A stretch of 64,000 nt of DNA from Sphingomonas sp. (GTDB taxonomy: Bacteria > Pseudomonadota > Alphaproteobacteria > Sphingomonadales > Sphingomonadaceae). The notes beneath the pieces are model-generated. The model was given only the letters and a program-made list of their open reading frames with translations. It ran no database searches and was not told the DNA's origin. Shown here in pieces: positions 52,514 through 63,016 of this stretch. The position numbers were made by a program, and so were the translations under genes. Numbering within the stretch: position 1 is the first letter of the stretch; every line of letters starts with the position of its first letter. The stretch lies in the NCBI RefSeq assembly GCF_024508665.1, contig NZ_JANINP010000006.1, forward strand, positions 744,001 through 808,000, written 5' to 3'.

Positions 52514-54628
52514 CTAGCGTCCATCATCCGGGTTCGGCGGGCGCGGTGGGCGATCGCCCGGGTCCGGCGCGGGCGACAGGCGCAAGGTGCCGTCGCGCTT
52601 GACCTGCAGGTTGACGCCCAGCCCCGAAATATTGCCTTCGACCGGCAGCGGTCCGGTGCCCGGGTCGATCGTCGTGCCGTCTTCGTCGCCATCGGTCGCA
52701 TTGTCGTCGACCGCCTCCGGGACGGCCGGTGGCGGCGGCGGGGCGATGCCCAGCGCGTTCTGCATGAAGTCTTTCCAGACGCGGGCCGGGATGCCGCCGC
52801 CCGACAGGCCGGCATTGGGCGTGTTGTCGTCATTCCCGACCCACACGCCGACGACCAGATCCTTGGCGAAGCCGACGAACAAGGCGTCGCGATTGTCCTG
52901 CGTCGTCCCGGTCTTGCCATAGGTCGGCACCGACAGGGCCGCCTGGCGCCCCGTGCCGCCGTCAGTCGAGGACGACAACAGGTCGAGCATCTCGTCGCGG
53001 ACATTACCGCCGAGCGAGCGCGGGCCGCCGACGATGTTCGAATACCAGGGCTTGCCTTCGGTCGCCTCGATGCCGCGCGCGCTGACCGGATAGCCGTCGC
53101 CGGCAATTGCAGCGAACGCGCTGGTCAGTTCGAGCAGCGATACGGTCGAGGTGCCGAGCGCGATCGAGGCTTCGTGCGGGATCGGGGTAGAGATGCCGAG
53201 ATCGCGCGCCGCCTTGATGACATTGTCGACGCCGACCTTCTGGATCAGCCGCGCGGCGGCGACGTTGCTCGATTTCTGAAAGGCACGGCGGAGTGTGATC
53301 TGCCCTTCGTATCGGCCATCGCTGTTCTTGGGGCTCCATCCTGCGATCGTGATGGGTTCGTCCTCGACCATATCGTCGGGCGTCATTCCCGCGCGCATCG
53401 CCGCGAGATAGACGAACAGCTTGAAGGTCGATCCCGGTTGGCGGCGAGCTTGCGTCGCGCGGTTGAACGGGCTGGTCTTGTAGTCCTTGCCGCCGACCAT
53501 CGCCACGACGCGGCCGTCGGGGCGCATCGCGACGATCGCGACCTGCGCCTGGCGCAGGCCGGCGCGCCGGACAGCCCGTTCGGCGGCCTTCTGCAGCCGC
53601 GGTTCGAGCGTGGTGACGACCTTGGTTTCCTGACTGAGGTCGCCCTGCGTATCGCGCGCCTCGGGCAATACCCAGTCGGCGAAATAGGTGCCGTCGGGCA
53701 GTTCGGCGACCGGCCGTACGCGCAGCGACGCCAGCCGTACATCGGCCTGATCCTTGGTCAGGAATCCGGCCGCGATCATCGCGCCGAGCACGACCTTTTC
53801 GCGATCCTGCGCGCCCCGCAGGTTGCCGGTCGGCGCGAGTTTGGACGGCGCCTTGACCAGCCCCGCCAGCATCGCCGCCTGGCTGACGCTCAGATGCTCG
53901 GGCTCGACATTGAAGTAATGGAGCGAGGCGGCGCGCAGGCCATAGACGTTGTCGCCGAAATAGACGTTCGAGAGATAGCGCGACAAAATGTCGTTCTTCG
54001 ACAGCCATGCCTCGAGCCAGAAGGCGATCAGCGCCTCGCGCAATTTGCGCCCGGCGGTGCGGTCGGAATCGAGAAAAGCGTTCTTGGCCAACTGCTGGGT
54101 GATCGTGCTGCCGCCCTCCCGCACGCCGCCCGCCATCACATTGTGCGCCATTGCACGCATGATGCCCCAGGGATCCACGCCCCAATGCGAATAGAAGCGG
54201 CGATCCTCGATCGCGATAAAGGCCTGGGGGACGTATTTGGGCAATTTCGACGCGTCGACCGGCTTGTCGACCGTGGCGCCACGCCGCGCGATCGGCGTAC
54301 CGTCGGCAGCGAGCAAGGTCACGGAGGGCGGGGTCGGCGGCTGCAGCGACTTGGAGAGCGGCGCGGTTATCGCCAGCCAGCCGACCAGGATCACGAACAG
54401 CACCACGCATGCGGCCATCGCCCGCACGATGATCCGGCCCCAGCGGCGCTTCTTGCGGACGACAGGTAGGTTGCTGGTGTAACCGGGCTCCGGCTGGCCC
54501 GTACCGCCCGGCGAATCGGGTGGAGGAACCGCGGTCGCCGCCTGGCTCAGATAATCGTCGGGATAGGCCGAATGCGCGCCCCAGCGGGGGTCGGGTCGTC
54601 GGTTGCCGTCAAAGGGGTCGTCGCGCAT
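52514..54628 (-). CDS. Penicillin-binding protein 1A-type transglycosylase/transpeptidase
   Basis: ATG 54628 gives 704 residues (a TTG at 54658 would add ten). It has a Pro-rich cytoplasmic N-terminus and a membrane helix (about 72-92). The GT51 domain has EDRRFYSHWGVDPWG and GGSTITQQLAKN. The transpeptidase domain has PGSTFK, SSN (KSSNVAAA) and KTGT (GKTGTTQD). Class A PBPs polymerise and cross-link peptidoglycan in the periplasm. The C-terminal Asp/Pro-rich tail (GTGPLPVEG onward) is unusual and unassigned. Confidence 0.93.
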   Translation of the reverse strand: MRDDPFDGNRRPDPRWGAHSAYPDDYLSQAATAVPPPDSPGGTGQPEPGYTSNLPVVRKKRRWGRIIVRAMAACVVLFVILVGWLAITAPLSKSLQPPTPPSVTLLAADGTPIARRGATVDKPVDASKLPKYVPQAFIAIEDRRFYSHWGVDPWGIMRAMAHNVMAGGVREGGSTITQQLAKNAFLDSDRTAGRKLREALIAFWLEAWLSKNDILSRYLSNVYFGDNVYGLRAASLHYFNVEPEHLSVSQAAMLAGLVKAPSKLAPTGNLRGAQDREKVVLGAMIAAGFLTKDQADVRLASLRVRPVAELPDGTYFADWVLPEARDTQGDLSQETKVVTTLEPRLQKAAERAVRRAGLRQAQVAIVAMRPDGRVVAMVGGKDYKTSPFNRATQARRQPGSTFKLFVYLAAMRAGMTPDDMVEDEPITIAGWSPKNSDGRYEGQITLRRAFQKSSNVAAARLIQKVGVDNVIKAARDLGISTPIPHEASIALGTSTVSLLELTSAFAAIAGDGYPVSARGIEATEGKPWYSNIVGGPRSLGGNVRDEMLDLLSSSTDGGTGRQAALSVPTYGKTGTTQDNRDALFVGFAKDLVVGVWVGNDDNTPNAGLSGGGIPARVWKDFMQNALGIAPPPPPAVPEAVDDNATDGDEDGTTIDPGTGPLPVEGNISGLGVNLQVKRDGTLRLSPAPDPGDRPPRPPNPDDGR

Positions 54629-54763
54629 CCACTGCTTCCACACGGCCCACCGGGCCAACAGGCGTATTACTCAAATAACACAGACCGTGCAATGCCGCTG
54701 TAGCAGATCGCGCGCAGGGAGGCTATCGCGGGGCAGTAGAGTCGTTATCAGCTTCGCTGAATC

Positions 54764-54840
54764 GGTGCCGGCCCACTCCCCCACCCGGCCGCCCATAGAA
54801 TACCTTGTTGGGCGGCCGGGTGGGGGAGTGGGCCGGCACC
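54764..54840. repeat. Perfect 32-bp inverted repeat (cruciform-forming) between two divergent genes
   Basis: The arms 54764-54795 and 54809-54840 are exact reverse complements, with a 13-base loop between. Arms begin GGTGCCGGCCCACTCC and end in the complementary GGGAGTGGGCCGGCACC. The element lies in the 262-base gap between the PBP gene and the FMN reductase gene. Short stems TCAGC-TTC-GCTGA and GTTTCAGC-TCG-GCTGAAAC (54847-54865) flank it. Confidence 0.8.
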
Positions 54841-54846
54841 GCAACC

Positions 54847-54865
54847 GTTTCAGCTCGGCTGAAAC
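54847..54865. repeat. Short palindrome beside the 32-bp repeat
   Basis: GTTTCAGC (54847-54854) and GCTGAAAC (54858-54865) form a perfect 8-bp stem with a TCG loop, 26 bases before the FMN reductase start. It could be an operator for that gene. Confidence 0.4.
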
Positions 54866-54890
54866 AGAGTCTAGTGGCAAAGGAGCTGGG

Positions 54891-55469
54891 ATGCCGGACA
54901 AACCGTTGATCGTCGGAATCGGGGGAACGATCGGCGCGGTTTCGTCGACCGAACGCGCGCTCCGGATCGCGCTCGATGCCGTCGAGCGCGAGGGATTTGC
55001 CACAAGATTGTTCGGTGGCGAGGATATGGCGCGGCTACCGCTCTACGACCCGCGCGCGACCTCGCGGACCTCGCAGGAGCGCGAATTCGTCGACGCCGTG
55101 CGCAAGGCCTCGGGCGTGATCATCGCCAGCCCCGGCTATCACGGCAGCCTGTCGGGCGTGGTCAAGAATGCCCTCGATCTGCTCGAGGAAACGGCCAAGG
55201 ACGAGCGGCCCTATCTTGCCGACATGCCCGTGGGGCTGATCGCCACGGCCTATGGCTGGCAAGCGACCGGGTCGACGATCGCCGCCTTGCGGTCGATCGT
55301 CCACGCGCTGCGTGGTTGGCCCACGCCGTTCGCCGCTGCGATCAATACGCAGGTTACGCAATTCGACGACCAGGGCGGCGCGACCGATCCGGCGGTGGTC
55401 GAGCAATTGTGCCTGATCGGCCGGCAAGTCGCGCGGTTTGCGCCTTTGGTCGAGCGGACGAGCAGTTAG
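54891..55469 (+). CDS. NAD(P)H-dependent FMN reductase family protein
   Basis: ATG 54891 follows AGGAG (54881). The 192-residue protein has a flavodoxin-like fold with GIGGTIGAVSSTERALRIAL near 9-28 and SPGYHGSLSGVVKNALDLLE near 80-99, as in SsuE/ArsH-like FMN reductases. It would supply reduced flavin; its partner is unknown. Upstream sits the large palindrome. Confidence 0.86.
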   Translation: MPDKPLIVGIGGTIGAVSSTERALRIALDAVEREGFATRLFGGEDMARLPLYDPRATSRTSQEREFVDAVRKASGVIIASPGYHGSLSGVVKNALDLLEETAKDERPYLADMPVGLIATAYGWQATGSTIAALRSIVHALRGWPTPFAAAINTQVTQFDDQGGATDPAVVEQLCLIGRQVARFAPLVERTSS

Positions 55470-55479
55470 GCAACACGAG

Positions 55480-55577
55480 CCCCTCCCCTTCAGGGGAGGG
55501 GTAGGGGTGGGGGATGCCTCGCAGAGCGCATCGCTTGGAACTGCCCCACCCCAACCCCTCCCCCAAGGGGGAGGGGC
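55480..55577. repeat. Composite GC-rich hairpin repeat, likely bidirectional terminator
   Basis: CCCCTCCCC/GGGGAGGGG (55480-55501) and CCCCTCCCCC/GGGGGAGGGG (55555-55576) are two perfect stems, and the inner GGGGTGGGG and CCCCACCCC also pair across the whole unit. It lies between convergent genes (FMN reductase and DUF4142). Similar elements are common in sphingomonads by recollection. Confidence 0.6.
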
Positions 55578-55586
55578 TTTAAAGGG

Positions 55587-56213
55587 CTACTTCTTCAACT
55601 TCTTCGCCATGTCGAGATGCTCCTGCACCTTCGGCGCGATCTCGCCCGCGGCGGTCTTCAGGCTGGGCGTGTCGCCCTTGTCGGCATAACTTTTCATCAG
55701 CGACAGTGCGTCCTCGTGCGCCGAGACCTGGCCGTCGATATAGGCCTTGTCGAAATCGGCGCCCTTGAGCTTGCCGAGATCGTCGAGTTTGGACTGCAGG
55801 TCGCTGGTCAACGTCGGGTCGGGCTTGATCGCCGGCGTGGCCTTGGCGGCGGCCGCTTTGATCTTGGCGGTCGACCCGGTGTGCGCCTCGATCATCGTCG
55901 CGGCGAATTTCTTGACGTCGGCCGATTCGGCGTTGGTCTTGGCGAGCTTGGCTGCCGCAATTTCGAACGCGTCGCTCTTGGCGGCCTTGTCAGCGAATTC
56001 CTGGCCGGTGGGCGTCGGGTTGAGGGCGTTGCCGGCCGCGTCGAGCGCGTTGCTGGTGGCACTCGTCGCGGTATCGACCGCGTTGCTGGTGGTGTTGCTG
56101 ATGTCGGACCCGATATCGGTCACCGCGTTGGTCGTCGTGTCCTGCGACTTTTGCGAGCAGGCTCCCAGGGCCGCGATGAGGGCGATCGCACCGAAGCTAA
56201 GTTTGGCGTTCAT
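55587..56213 (-). CDS. DUF4142 lipoprotein
   Basis: The 208-residue protein has a lipobox-like LGACSQ (cysteine at about residue 19), an Asn/Thr/Ala-rich linker and a C-terminal DUF4142 domain (about 70-200, with SDAFEIAAAKLAKTN and AHTGSTAKI). DUF4142 proteins resemble ferritin-like helical bundles of the periplasm; the role is unknown. It is a single gene. Confidence 0.78.
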   Translation of the reverse strand: MNAKLSFGAIALIAALGACSQKSQDTTTNAVTDIGSDISNTTSNAVDTATSATSNALDAAGNALNPTPTGQEFADKAAKSDAFEIAAAKLAKTNAESADVKKFAATMIEAHTGSTAKIKAAAAKATPAIKPDPTLTSDLQSKLDDLGKLKGADFDKAYIDGQVSAHEDALSLMKSYADKGDTPSLKTAAGEIAPKVQEHLDMAKKLKK

Positions 56214-56273
56214 GCTTTCTCTCCTTCGAGCGGCACGAACGTTTCGGCGGCGGCGGACGTTCCGACGTCCGGC

Positions 56274-57938
56274 TTAGCCCAGGCTCGGCAGGTCGAGTCC
56301 CTTCTCGCGGGCGCAGTCGATCGCGATGTCGTAGCCGGCATCGGCATGGCGCATCACGCCAGTCGCCGGATCGTTCCACAGCACGCGTTCGAGCCGCTTG
56401 GCGGCCTCGGGCGTGCCGTCGGCCACGATCACCATCCCGGCATGCTGCGAATAGCCCATGCCGACCCCGCCGCCGTGATGGAGCGACACCCAGGTCGCGC
56501 CGCTGGCGGTGTTGAGCAGGGCGTTGAGCAGCGGCCAGTCGCTGACCGCGTCCGACCCGTCCCGCATCGCCTCGGTCTCGCGATTGGGGCTGGCGACCGA
56601 TCCCGAATCGAGATGGTCGCGGCCGATCACCACCGGCGCCTTCAATTCGCCTTTCGCCACCATCTCGTTGAACGCGAGACCGAGCCGATGGCGATCGCCG
56701 AGCCCGACCCAGCATATCCGCGCCGGCAGGCCCTGAAAGTGGATTCGCTCGCGCGCCATGTCGAGCCAGCGGTGGAGATGCGCGTCGTCGGGCAGCAGCT
56801 CCTTCACCTTGGCGTCGGTCTTGTAGATATCCTCGGGATGGCCCGACAAAGCCGCCCAGCGGAACGGACCGATGCCGCGGCAGAAGAGCGGGCGGATATA
56901 GGCGGGCACGAAGCCGGGGAAATCGAACGCGTTGGCGACGCCTTCGTCCTTGGCGACCTGGCGGATATTGTTGCCGTAATCGACCGTCGGCACGCCTGCG
57001 GCCTGGAAGTCGAGCATCGCGCGGACATGGACCGCCATCGACGCCTTGGCCGCCTTGGCGACACCTTGGGGGTCTCGCTCACGCCCGTCGAACCATTGAT
57101 CGAGCGCCCAGCCGATCGGGAGGTAGCCATTGACCGGATCGTGCGCGGAAGTCTGGTCGGTCAGCAGGTCGGGGCGGATGCCGCGGCGGAAGATCTCGGG
57201 CAGCACTTCGGCGGCATTGCCGAGCAAGCCGACCGACACCGTCTTGCTCTCGGCTTTGGCGCGCTCGAGGATCGCCATCGCCTCTTCGATCGTGTCGGCC
57301 TTGAAATCGAGATAACCGGTCGCCAGGCGCATCTCGATCCGGCTCGGCTGGCACTCGATCGCCAGGCACGACGCGCCCGCCATCACCGCGGCGAGAGGTT
57401 GTGCGCCGCCCATGCCGCCGAGGCCTGCGGTCAGCAGCCACCGGCCGCTCAAGTCGCCGCCATAATGCTGGCGGCCCATCTCGACGAACGTCTCGTACGT
57501 ACCCTGAACGATGCCCTGGGTGCCGATATAGATCCACGACCCTGCGGTCATCTGGCCGTACATCATCAGCCCGGCGCGATCGAGCTCGGCGAAATGCTCC
57601 CACGTCGCCCAGTGGGGCACGAGGTTCGAATTGGCGAGCAGCACGCGCGGTGCGTTTTCGTGCGTGCGGAACACGCCGACCGGCTTGCCCGACTGGATCA
57701 ATAGTGTTTCGTCGCTCTCCAGTCGACGCAACGTCTCGACGATGCGGTCATAGCTTTCCCAGTCCCGCGCCGCGCGGCCGATGCCGCCATAGACGACCAG
57801 TTCCTGCGGATTCTCCGCCACCCGCGCGTCGAGATTGTTCATCAGCATGCGCAGCGGCGCTTCGGTCAGCCAGGACTTGGCCGAGAGATCGGTGCCGGTC
57901 GCGGCCTGGATGTGGCGCTGATTATCGATGCGGGTCAT
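56274..57938 (-). CDS. hutU: Urocanate hydratase
   Basis: The 554-residue protein has standard HutU length and motifs, with [21 protein letters not shown] near the start, [14 protein letters not shown] (NAD-binding loop) in the middle and the family cysteine region near residue 410. HutU converts urocanate to imidazolone propionate, using NAD as electrophile. It overlaps hutG by four bases at its start, last in the hutI-H-G-U operon. Confidence 0.97.
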   Translation of the reverse strand: MTRIDNQRHIQAATGTDLSAKSWLTEAPLRMLMNNLDARVAENPQELVVYGGIGRAARDWESYDRIVETLRRLESDETLLIQSGKPVGVFRTHENAPRVLLANSNLVPHWATWEHFAELDRAGLMMYGQMTAGSWIYIGTQGIVQGTYETFVEMGRQHYGGDLSGRWLLTAGLGGMGGAQPLAAVMAGASCLAIECQPSRIEMRLATGYLDFKADTIEEAMAILERAKAESKTVSVGLLGNAAEVLPEIFRRGIRPDLLTDQTSAHDPVNGYLPIGWALDQWFDGRERDPQGVAKAAKASMAVHVRAMLDFQAAGVPTVDYGNNIRQVAKDEGVANAFDFPGFVPAYIRPLFCRGIGPFRWAALSGHPEDIYKTDAKVKELLPDDAHLHRWLDMARERIHFQGLPARICWVGLGDRHRLGLAFNEMVAKGELKAPVVIGRDHLDSGSVASPNRETEAMRDGSDAVSDWPLLNALLNTASGATWVSLHHGGGVGMGYSQHAGMVIVADGTPEAAKRLERVLWNDPATGVMRHADAGYDIAIDCAREKGLDLPSLG

Positions 57939-58732
57939 GCTTGGTCCTTGGCGAAGGAAAGGGCGGCGGCGAGCACGCGCGCAAGGTCGGCGCGAAGCGG
58001 GGCGGCGAGATCGGGATCCCAGGCGGGCGGCCAGTTGCTCTCATCGGGCTCGCCGGCAGGCTCGTTCAGATAGGCGCGCATCGCGATCTCCATCTGGATC
58101 GCGTGCACGCCGTGCCCGGGCTGGCCATAGTGACGCGTGGTCCAGCCGCCGCGGAAGCGGCCGTTGAGGACGTGGCTGCGACCGGCGCATTGGGCGACCA
58201 CCGCATCGCTGAACTCCGAATCGCAGGTTGTGCCGTTGTCGGTGCCGATGTTGAGCTCGGGAAGCGCGCCGTCGAACAGGCGTGGGACACGGCTGCGGAT
58301 CGAATGGCAATCGTAGAGCACGACGCGCGAGTGCAGCGCTCGGAGGCGCGTGATCTCGGCCTCGATCGTTGCGTGATAGGGGGCGAACCAGGTTTCACGC
58401 CGCGCTGACACATCGGCTGCGGCGCCGTCGCGATAGAGCGGCTCGCCATCGAACGTCTCCGTCGGGCACAGACCGGTGGTTGCTTGCCCCGGATAGAGCG
58501 ACGCACCCGACGGATCGCGGTTGCAGTCGATCACGCTGCGCGACACGTCGGTCCAGATCATCGTCGCGTCGGCGAGGCCGTCGTACAGCGCACGGATATG
58601 CCAGTCGGCATCGCGGATCGCCCACCAACGTGAGCGGAAGTCGGGGAGGAGGGAGCCGGGAATCTCGGTTCCGCCGTGGGGAAAAGCGAGGATCAGTGGG
58701 GAATCGCTGCGTTCGACGTGGAGCCAGGTCAT
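57935..58732 (-). CDS. hutG: N-formylglutamate deformylase
   Basis: The 265-residue protein has the HutG family pattern ([13 protein letters not shown] near 19-31; [18 protein letters not shown] near 66-83; YDCHSIRS near 140). It would release formate and glutamate from N-formylglutamate, the product of HutF. It starts about 180 bases beyond hutH; a dispersed palindromic repeat lies in that gap. Confidence 0.92.
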   Translation of the reverse strand: MTWLHVERSDSPLILAFPHGGTEIPGSLLPDFRSRWWAIRDADWHIRALYDGLADATMIWTDVSRSVIDCNRDPSGASLYPGQATTGLCPTETFDGEPLYRDGAAADVSARRETWFAPYHATIEAEITRLRALHSRVVLYDCHSIRSRVPRLFDGALPELNIGTDNGTTCDSEFSDAVVAQCAGRSHVLNGRFRGGWTTRHYGQPGHGVHAIQMEIAMRAYLNEPAGEPDESNWPPAWDPDLAAPLRADLARVLAAALSFAKDQA

Positions 58733-58782
58733 ACGGTCGCTCCTGCGCTCGCCTCAGAGTCCAAAGCCGTCCGTACTTCCAT

Positions 58783-58890
58783 CGTCACCCCTGCCTTGTG
58801 CCGGGATCCACCGTGCCGCAGGCTCTGGACAAGAGGCTCAAGCTTCGTGCTCGGTTGCCCGGTGGACCCCGGCACAAGGCCGGGGTGACG
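58783..58890. repeat. Dispersed palindromic repeat, copy 2
   Basis: Begins CGTCACCCCTGCCTTGTGCC and ends with the same 29 bases as copy 1 except for few changes (GGACCCCGGCACAAGGCC then GGGGTGACG). Outer arms are inverted, and the inner region differs. It splits hutH from hutG. Confidence 0.7.
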
Positions 58891-58910
58891 GGTAAGGGAC
58901 AGCGCCGCAG

Positions 58911-60431
58911 TCACCCCAACACTCCCGGCAATTCGCCGACCGCGACCAACAACCGCTTCGACCGCACCAATTCCGTCGCGATCGCCATGTCCGGCGCCAT
59001 ATGTCGGTCGTCGGTCAGTGTCGGCACGCGCTCGCGCAGCAACCGGCGCGCATGCTCGACCGGCTCGCTTGACAGCATCGGCGCGTGGAAGTCGCATCCC
59101 TGGGCGCCGGCCAGCAACTCGATCCCCAGCACCGCATCGACGTTCGCCGCCATCTCGATCAGCCGCCGGGCGCCATGCGCCGCCATCGACACATGATCCT
59201 CCTGATTGGCAGAGGTCGGGATCGAATCGACGCTTGCCGGCGTCGCGCGCTGCTTGTTCTCGGAGACCAAAGCCGCGGCGGTCACCTGCGGAATCATGAA
59301 TCCGGAATTGAGGCCGGGTTTGGGGGTCAGGAACGCGGGCAGCCCGGACAAGGCGGGATCGACCAGCATCGCGACACGACGTTCGGCCAGACTCCCGATC
59401 TCGCAAATGGCGAGCGCGATCATGTCGGCGGCGAAGGCGACGGGCTCGGCGTGGAAATTGCCGCCCGACAAGGCTTCGTCGGTCTCCGGGAAGATCAAGG
59501 GATTGTCCGACACGCCGTTCGCTTCGGTCACCAATGTGTCGCCCGCCTGGCGCAGCAGCGTGAGCGCAGCACCCATCACCTGCGGCTGACAGCGCAGACA
59601 ATAGGGGTCCTGGACTCGCGCGTCGCCTTCGCGATGCGAGGCGCGGATCGCCGATCCCTCCATCATCCGGCGCAATGCGTCGGCGGTTTCGATCTGGCCG
59701 CGATGGCCGCGCAAGGCATGGATTCGATGGTCGAACGGTGCGTCCGACCCCTTGGCCGCCTCGGTCGACAGGATGCCGGTGACGAGCGCCGCGCGGTACA
59801 GGCGTTCGGCCTCGAACAGTCCGGCCAGCGCATAGGCGGCCGAGAATTGCGTGCCATTGAGCAGCGCGAGGCCTTCCTTGGGCCCGAGGTCGAGCGGCGC
59901 GAGCCCCGCCTCGGCCAGCGCCTGTGTCGCGGGCAGACGCTGATCCCCCACGAACATCTCGCCCACTCCGATCATCGTCGCGGTCATGTGCGCAAGCGGT
60001 GCGAGGTCGCCCGACGCGCCGACAGACCCCTGCGCGGGCACCACCGGGACCAGCCCCTTGGCCAGCATCGCCGCGAGCAATTCGACCGTCGCCGGCCCCA
60101 CGCCCGACGCCCCGCGTGCGAGGCTGGCGAGCTTCAGCGCCATCATCAGTCGTGCGATCGGTACCGGCATCGGATCGCCGACGCCGGCGGCATGGCTCAG
60201 CACGATATTGCGCTGGAGCGTCGCCAGATCCTCGTCGCCGATCCGGACGCTGGCGAGCTTCCCGAACCCGGTATTGATGCCATAGACCGGCTCATGCCGG
60301 GCAAGGATGCGCGCCACTGACGCTGCGCTCTCCGCGATCGCCGGACGGCAGGCCGGATCGAGCACCGGCACCGCGCCCTCATAGATCGCCTGCCACGCCG
60401 AATAGGAGACGGCACCGGGGGTCAGCAGCAT
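58911..60431 (-). CDS. hutH: Histidine ammonia-lyase
   Basis: ATG 60431 gives 506 residues, the family length. The MIO prosthetic group is formed by Ala139-Ser140-Gly141 in [11 protein letters not shown], and the catalytic YGINTGFG motif lies near residue 49. It deaminates histidine to urocanate and ammonia. It overlaps the hutI stop by about ten bases, and the ORF extension to 60689 lies in hutI. Confidence 0.97.
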   Translation of the reverse strand: MLLTPGAVSYSAWQAIYEGAVPVLDPACRPAIAESAASVARILARHEPVYGINTGFGKLASVRIGDEDLATLQRNIVLSHAAGVGDPMPVPIARLMMALKLASLARGASGVGPATVELLAAMLAKGLVPVVPAQGSVGASGDLAPLAHMTATMIGVGEMFVGDQRLPATQALAEAGLAPLDLGPKEGLALLNGTQFSAAYALAGLFEAERLYRAALVTGILSTEAAKGSDAPFDHRIHALRGHRGQIETADALRRMMEGSAIRASHREGDARVQDPYCLRCQPQVMGAALTLLRQAGDTLVTEANGVSDNPLIFPETDEALSGGNFHAEPVAFAADMIALAICEIGSLAERRVAMLVDPALSGLPAFLTPKPGLNSGFMIPQVTAAALVSENKQRATPASVDSIPTSANQEDHVSMAAHGARRLIEMAANVDAVLGIELLAGAQGCDFHAPMLSSEPVEHARRLLRERVPTLTDDRHMAPDMAIATELVRSKRLLVAVGELPGVLG

Positions 60432-61612
60432 TCGCCGTCCTTCACGCGTAGATGGAGAGGGTTGAAGCCGATCCGGTAGACCAGCTCCGCCGGCTCGGAG
60501 ATGTCCCAGACGGCCAGGTCGCAGGCCTTCCCGAGCTCGATCGTGCCGATTTCCTCGGCAAGGCCCAGTGCTCGCGCGCCGTGGACGGTCACGCCGCGCA
60601 ATGCCTCCGTCACGGTCAAGCGGAACAGGGTCGCTGCCATGTTGAGCATCAGCAGAAGCGAAGTGGTCGGCGAGGTGCCAGGGTTGCAATCGGTTGCGAT
60701 CGCGATCGGCACGCGATGCGCGCGGAACAGGTTGACCGGCGGCAGCTTGGTCTCACGCATGAAATAGAAAGCACCGGGCAGCAGAACGGCGACCGTTCCC
60801 GCCGCCGCCATCGCCACTGCATCGGCCTCGTCGGCATATTCGAGATGATCGGCCGACAGCGCGCCGAAGCTCGCCGCCAGGCTTGCGCCGTGCAACGCCG
60901 ACAATTGCTCGGCATGGAGCTTGACCGGCAGCCCCGCGCGCCGGGCCGCGTCGAGCACGCGTCCGGTCTGTTCGGGCGTGAACCCGATCCCTTCGCAAAA
61001 GGCGTCGACCGCGTCGGCGAGACCTCGCGCGGCGGGGATCATCTCATCGGTGACCAGCGCGACATAATCGTCGGCGCGGCCGGCATATTCGGGCGGCAAA
61101 GCGTGCGCGCCCAAGAGGGTTGGCTTGACGCGCACGCGACGTTGGCCTTCCAACGACCGCGCGGCGCGCAGCATCTTGAGTTCGTCGGCGACGGTCAGGC
61201 CGTATCCCGACTTGATCTCGATCGTCGTCACGCCCTCGGCCAGCAGGGCGTCGAGCCGGGGCAAAGCGGCCGCGACCAGATCGGCTTCGCTCGCCGCTCG
61301 CGTCGCGCGCATCGTCGAGACGATGCCGCCGCCGGCCCGCGCGATCTCTTCATAGGATGCGCCGTCGAGCCGCATCGCCCACTCGCCCGACCGGTCGCCC
61401 GCGTGGACCAGATGGGTGTGGCAGTCGATCAGTCCCGGCGTGATCCAGCGCCCACCGCAATCCACGCTATCACCCGACGTTTCGGGAGCCTCCGTGCGCG
61501 GCCCGGCATAAGCGATCCGCCCGTCGCGGCTCACCACCACGCCGTCTTCGATCACGCCCAGCCCATCGCCGGCCATGGTTGCGAGTCGGGCATTGGTCCA
61601 GGTCCGCTCCAT
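60422..61612 (-). CDS. hutI: Imidazolonepropionase
   Basis: ATG 61612 ([13 protein letters not shown]) gives 396 residues. The longer frame to 62992 would be antisense to hutF. Amidohydrolase metal motif [10 protein letters not shown] (about 69-78) is followed by EIKSGYGL and later [10 protein letters not shown] and [13 protein letters not shown]. HutI opens imidazolone propionate to formiminoglutamate. It is the first gene of the leftward hut operon. Confidence 0.96.
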   Translation of the reverse strand: MERTWTNARLATMAGDGLGVIEDGVVVSRDGRIAYAGPRTEAPETSGDSVDCGGRWITPGLIDCHTHLVHAGDRSGEWAMRLDGASYEEIARAGGGIVSTMRATRAASEADLVAAALPRLDALLAEGVTTIEIKSGYGLTVADELKMLRAARSLEGQRRVRVKPTLLGAHALPPEYAGRADDYVALVTDEMIPAARGLADAVDAFCEGIGFTPEQTGRVLDAARRAGLPVKLHAEQLSALHGASLAASFGALSADHLEYADEADAVAMAAAGTVAVLLPGAFYFMRETKLPPVNLFRAHRVPIAIATDCNPGTSPTTSLLLMLNMAATLFRLTVTEALRGVTVHGARALGLAEEIGTIELGKACDLAVWDISEPAELVYRIGFNPLHLRVKDGECC

Positions 61613-61637
61613 GCCTCCATCCTTGCCCGCGTCGATT

Positions 61638-61655
61638 ATTATGTCTAGACATAAT
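61638..61655. promoter_or_regulatory. HutC-type operator palindrome
   Basis: ATTATGTCTAGACATAAT is a perfect 18-bp palindrome containing GT-N-TA-N-AC, the core of HutC-subfamily GntR operators. It lies between divergent hutI and hutF, 25 bases from the hutI start and 14 bases from the hutF start, so one HutC dimer could shut both operons. Confidence 0.75.
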
Positions 61656-61669
61656 CGACAGGAGGACCG

Positions 61670-63016
61670 ATGCCGACACTCTGGTTCGAACGCGCATTGC
61701 TGCCCGATGGCTGGGTCCGCCGAGTGCGCATCTCGGTTGCCGGCGCGTTCATTTCCGCCGTCGAGACAGATGTCGCGCCCCAGCCGGACGACCAGCGTCA
61801 CGGCGCGGCATTGCCCGGCCTGTGCAACGTCCACAGCCACGGCTTTCAGCGCGGCATGGCTGGCCTGTCCGAGCGGCGCGGCCGGCCCGACGACGATTTC
61901 TGGAGCTGGCGCGCGGTGATGTACCGCTTCCTCGATCGCCTGACGCCTGACGACATCGCCGCGATCACCGCGCAGGCTTATGTTGAGATGTTGGAGAGTG
62001 GGTTCACCCGCGTCGGCGAATTCCACTATCTCCACAATGACGTGAGTGGCGCGCGCTACGCCGACCCGGCCGAAACCGCGGGCGCGATCGTGGCGGCGGC
62101 CGAGGCGAGCGGGATCGGGCTCACCCTGCTGCCGGTATTCTATGCGCATGCCGATTTTGGTGGCGCCCCGCCCGCGCCGGGCCAGCGGCGGTTCATTTCC
62201 AATGTCGATGGTTTCGCGCGGCTGGTCGAGGCAAGCCGCGCCAAGCTGCCCGCCGATGCGGTACTCGGCATCGCGCCGCATTCGCTGCGCGCGGTGACCC
62301 TCGATGAACTCGAGGCGATCATTCCGCTGGCCGAATCCGGTCCGATCCACATCCATGCCTCCGAGCAGATTCGCGAGGTTGAAGCCTGCTTGCGGTGGAG
62401 CAGCGCGCGGCCGGTCGAACTGCTGCTCGACCATGGCGAGATTGATGCACGCTGGTGTCTGATCCACTCGACCCATGTCGATGAACGCGAACGCGCGCAA
62501 CTTGCGGCGAGCGGGGCGGTGGCGGGACTGTGTCCGGTGACCGAAGCCAATCTCGGCGACGGCGTGTTCCCTGCGGTCGAGTATCTCGCGGCGGGTGGAA
62601 GAATCGGCGTGGGGACAGACTCGAACATCCTGATCGACGCCGCGAGCGAGCTCCGCGCCATCGAATATTCGCAGCGCCTGACGCGACGGAAGCGCGCGTT
62701 GCTGGTCGACGATGCCGAGCCGTCGGTCGGTGCCAAACTGTTCGCTTCCGCCCACGCGGGTGGCGCCCAGGCGCTCGGCATCAAGAGCGGGATCGCGGTC
62801 GACAACGCCGCCGACCTCGTCGCGCTCGACCTCGACCATCCTGCGATGATCGGTGCCGGCGCCGATCTGCTCGACCGCTGGATCTTCGCGGCGCGGCCGG
62901 GTGCGATCGATGGCGTCTGGCGCGCGGGCCGCAAGCTGGTCGACCACGGCCGTCATATCGCCGCCGATGCGATCGCTGCCCGTTATCGTCACACCGTCGC
63001 CGCCCTGCTGGCATGA
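61670..63016 (+). CDS. hutF: Formimidoylglutamate deiminase
   Basis: The 448-residue protein starts after GGAGGA (61661-61666). Amidohydrolase motifs include [13 protein letters not shown] near 59-71 and [16 protein letters not shown] near the C-terminal half. HutF turns formiminoglutamate into N-formylglutamate plus ammonia, making the pathway with HutG five steps long. The stop overlaps hutC by ATGA. Confidence 0.95.
   Translation: MPTLWFERALLPDGWVRRVRISVAGAFISAVETDVAPQPDDQRHGAALPGLCNVHSHGFQRGMAGLSERRGRPDDDFWSWRAVMYRFLDRLTPDDIAAITAQAYVEMLESGFTRVGEFHYLHNDVSGARYADPAETAGAIVAAAEASGIGLTLLPVFYAHADFGGAPPAPGQRRFISNVDGFARLVEASRAKLPADAVLGIAPHSLRAVTLDELEAIIPLAESGPIHIHASEQIREVEACLRWSSARPVELLLDHGEIDARWCLIHSTHVDERERAQLAASGAVAGLCPVTEANLGDGVFPAVEYLAAGGRIGVGTDSNILIDAASELRAIEYSQRLTRRKRALLVDDAEPSVGAKLFASAHAGGAQALGIKSGIAVDNAADLVALDLDHPAMIGAGADLLDRWIFAARPGAIDGVWRAGRKLVDHGRHIAADAIAARYRHTVAALLA

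Noticed and set aside
55617-57704. Long plus ORF (about 695 codons) opposite DUF4142 and hutU
   Set aside because: Antisense shadow spanning two real genes on the other strand.
61613-62992. Minus-strand N-terminal extension of hutI
   Set aside because: It would be antisense to all of hutF; the family start is at 61612.
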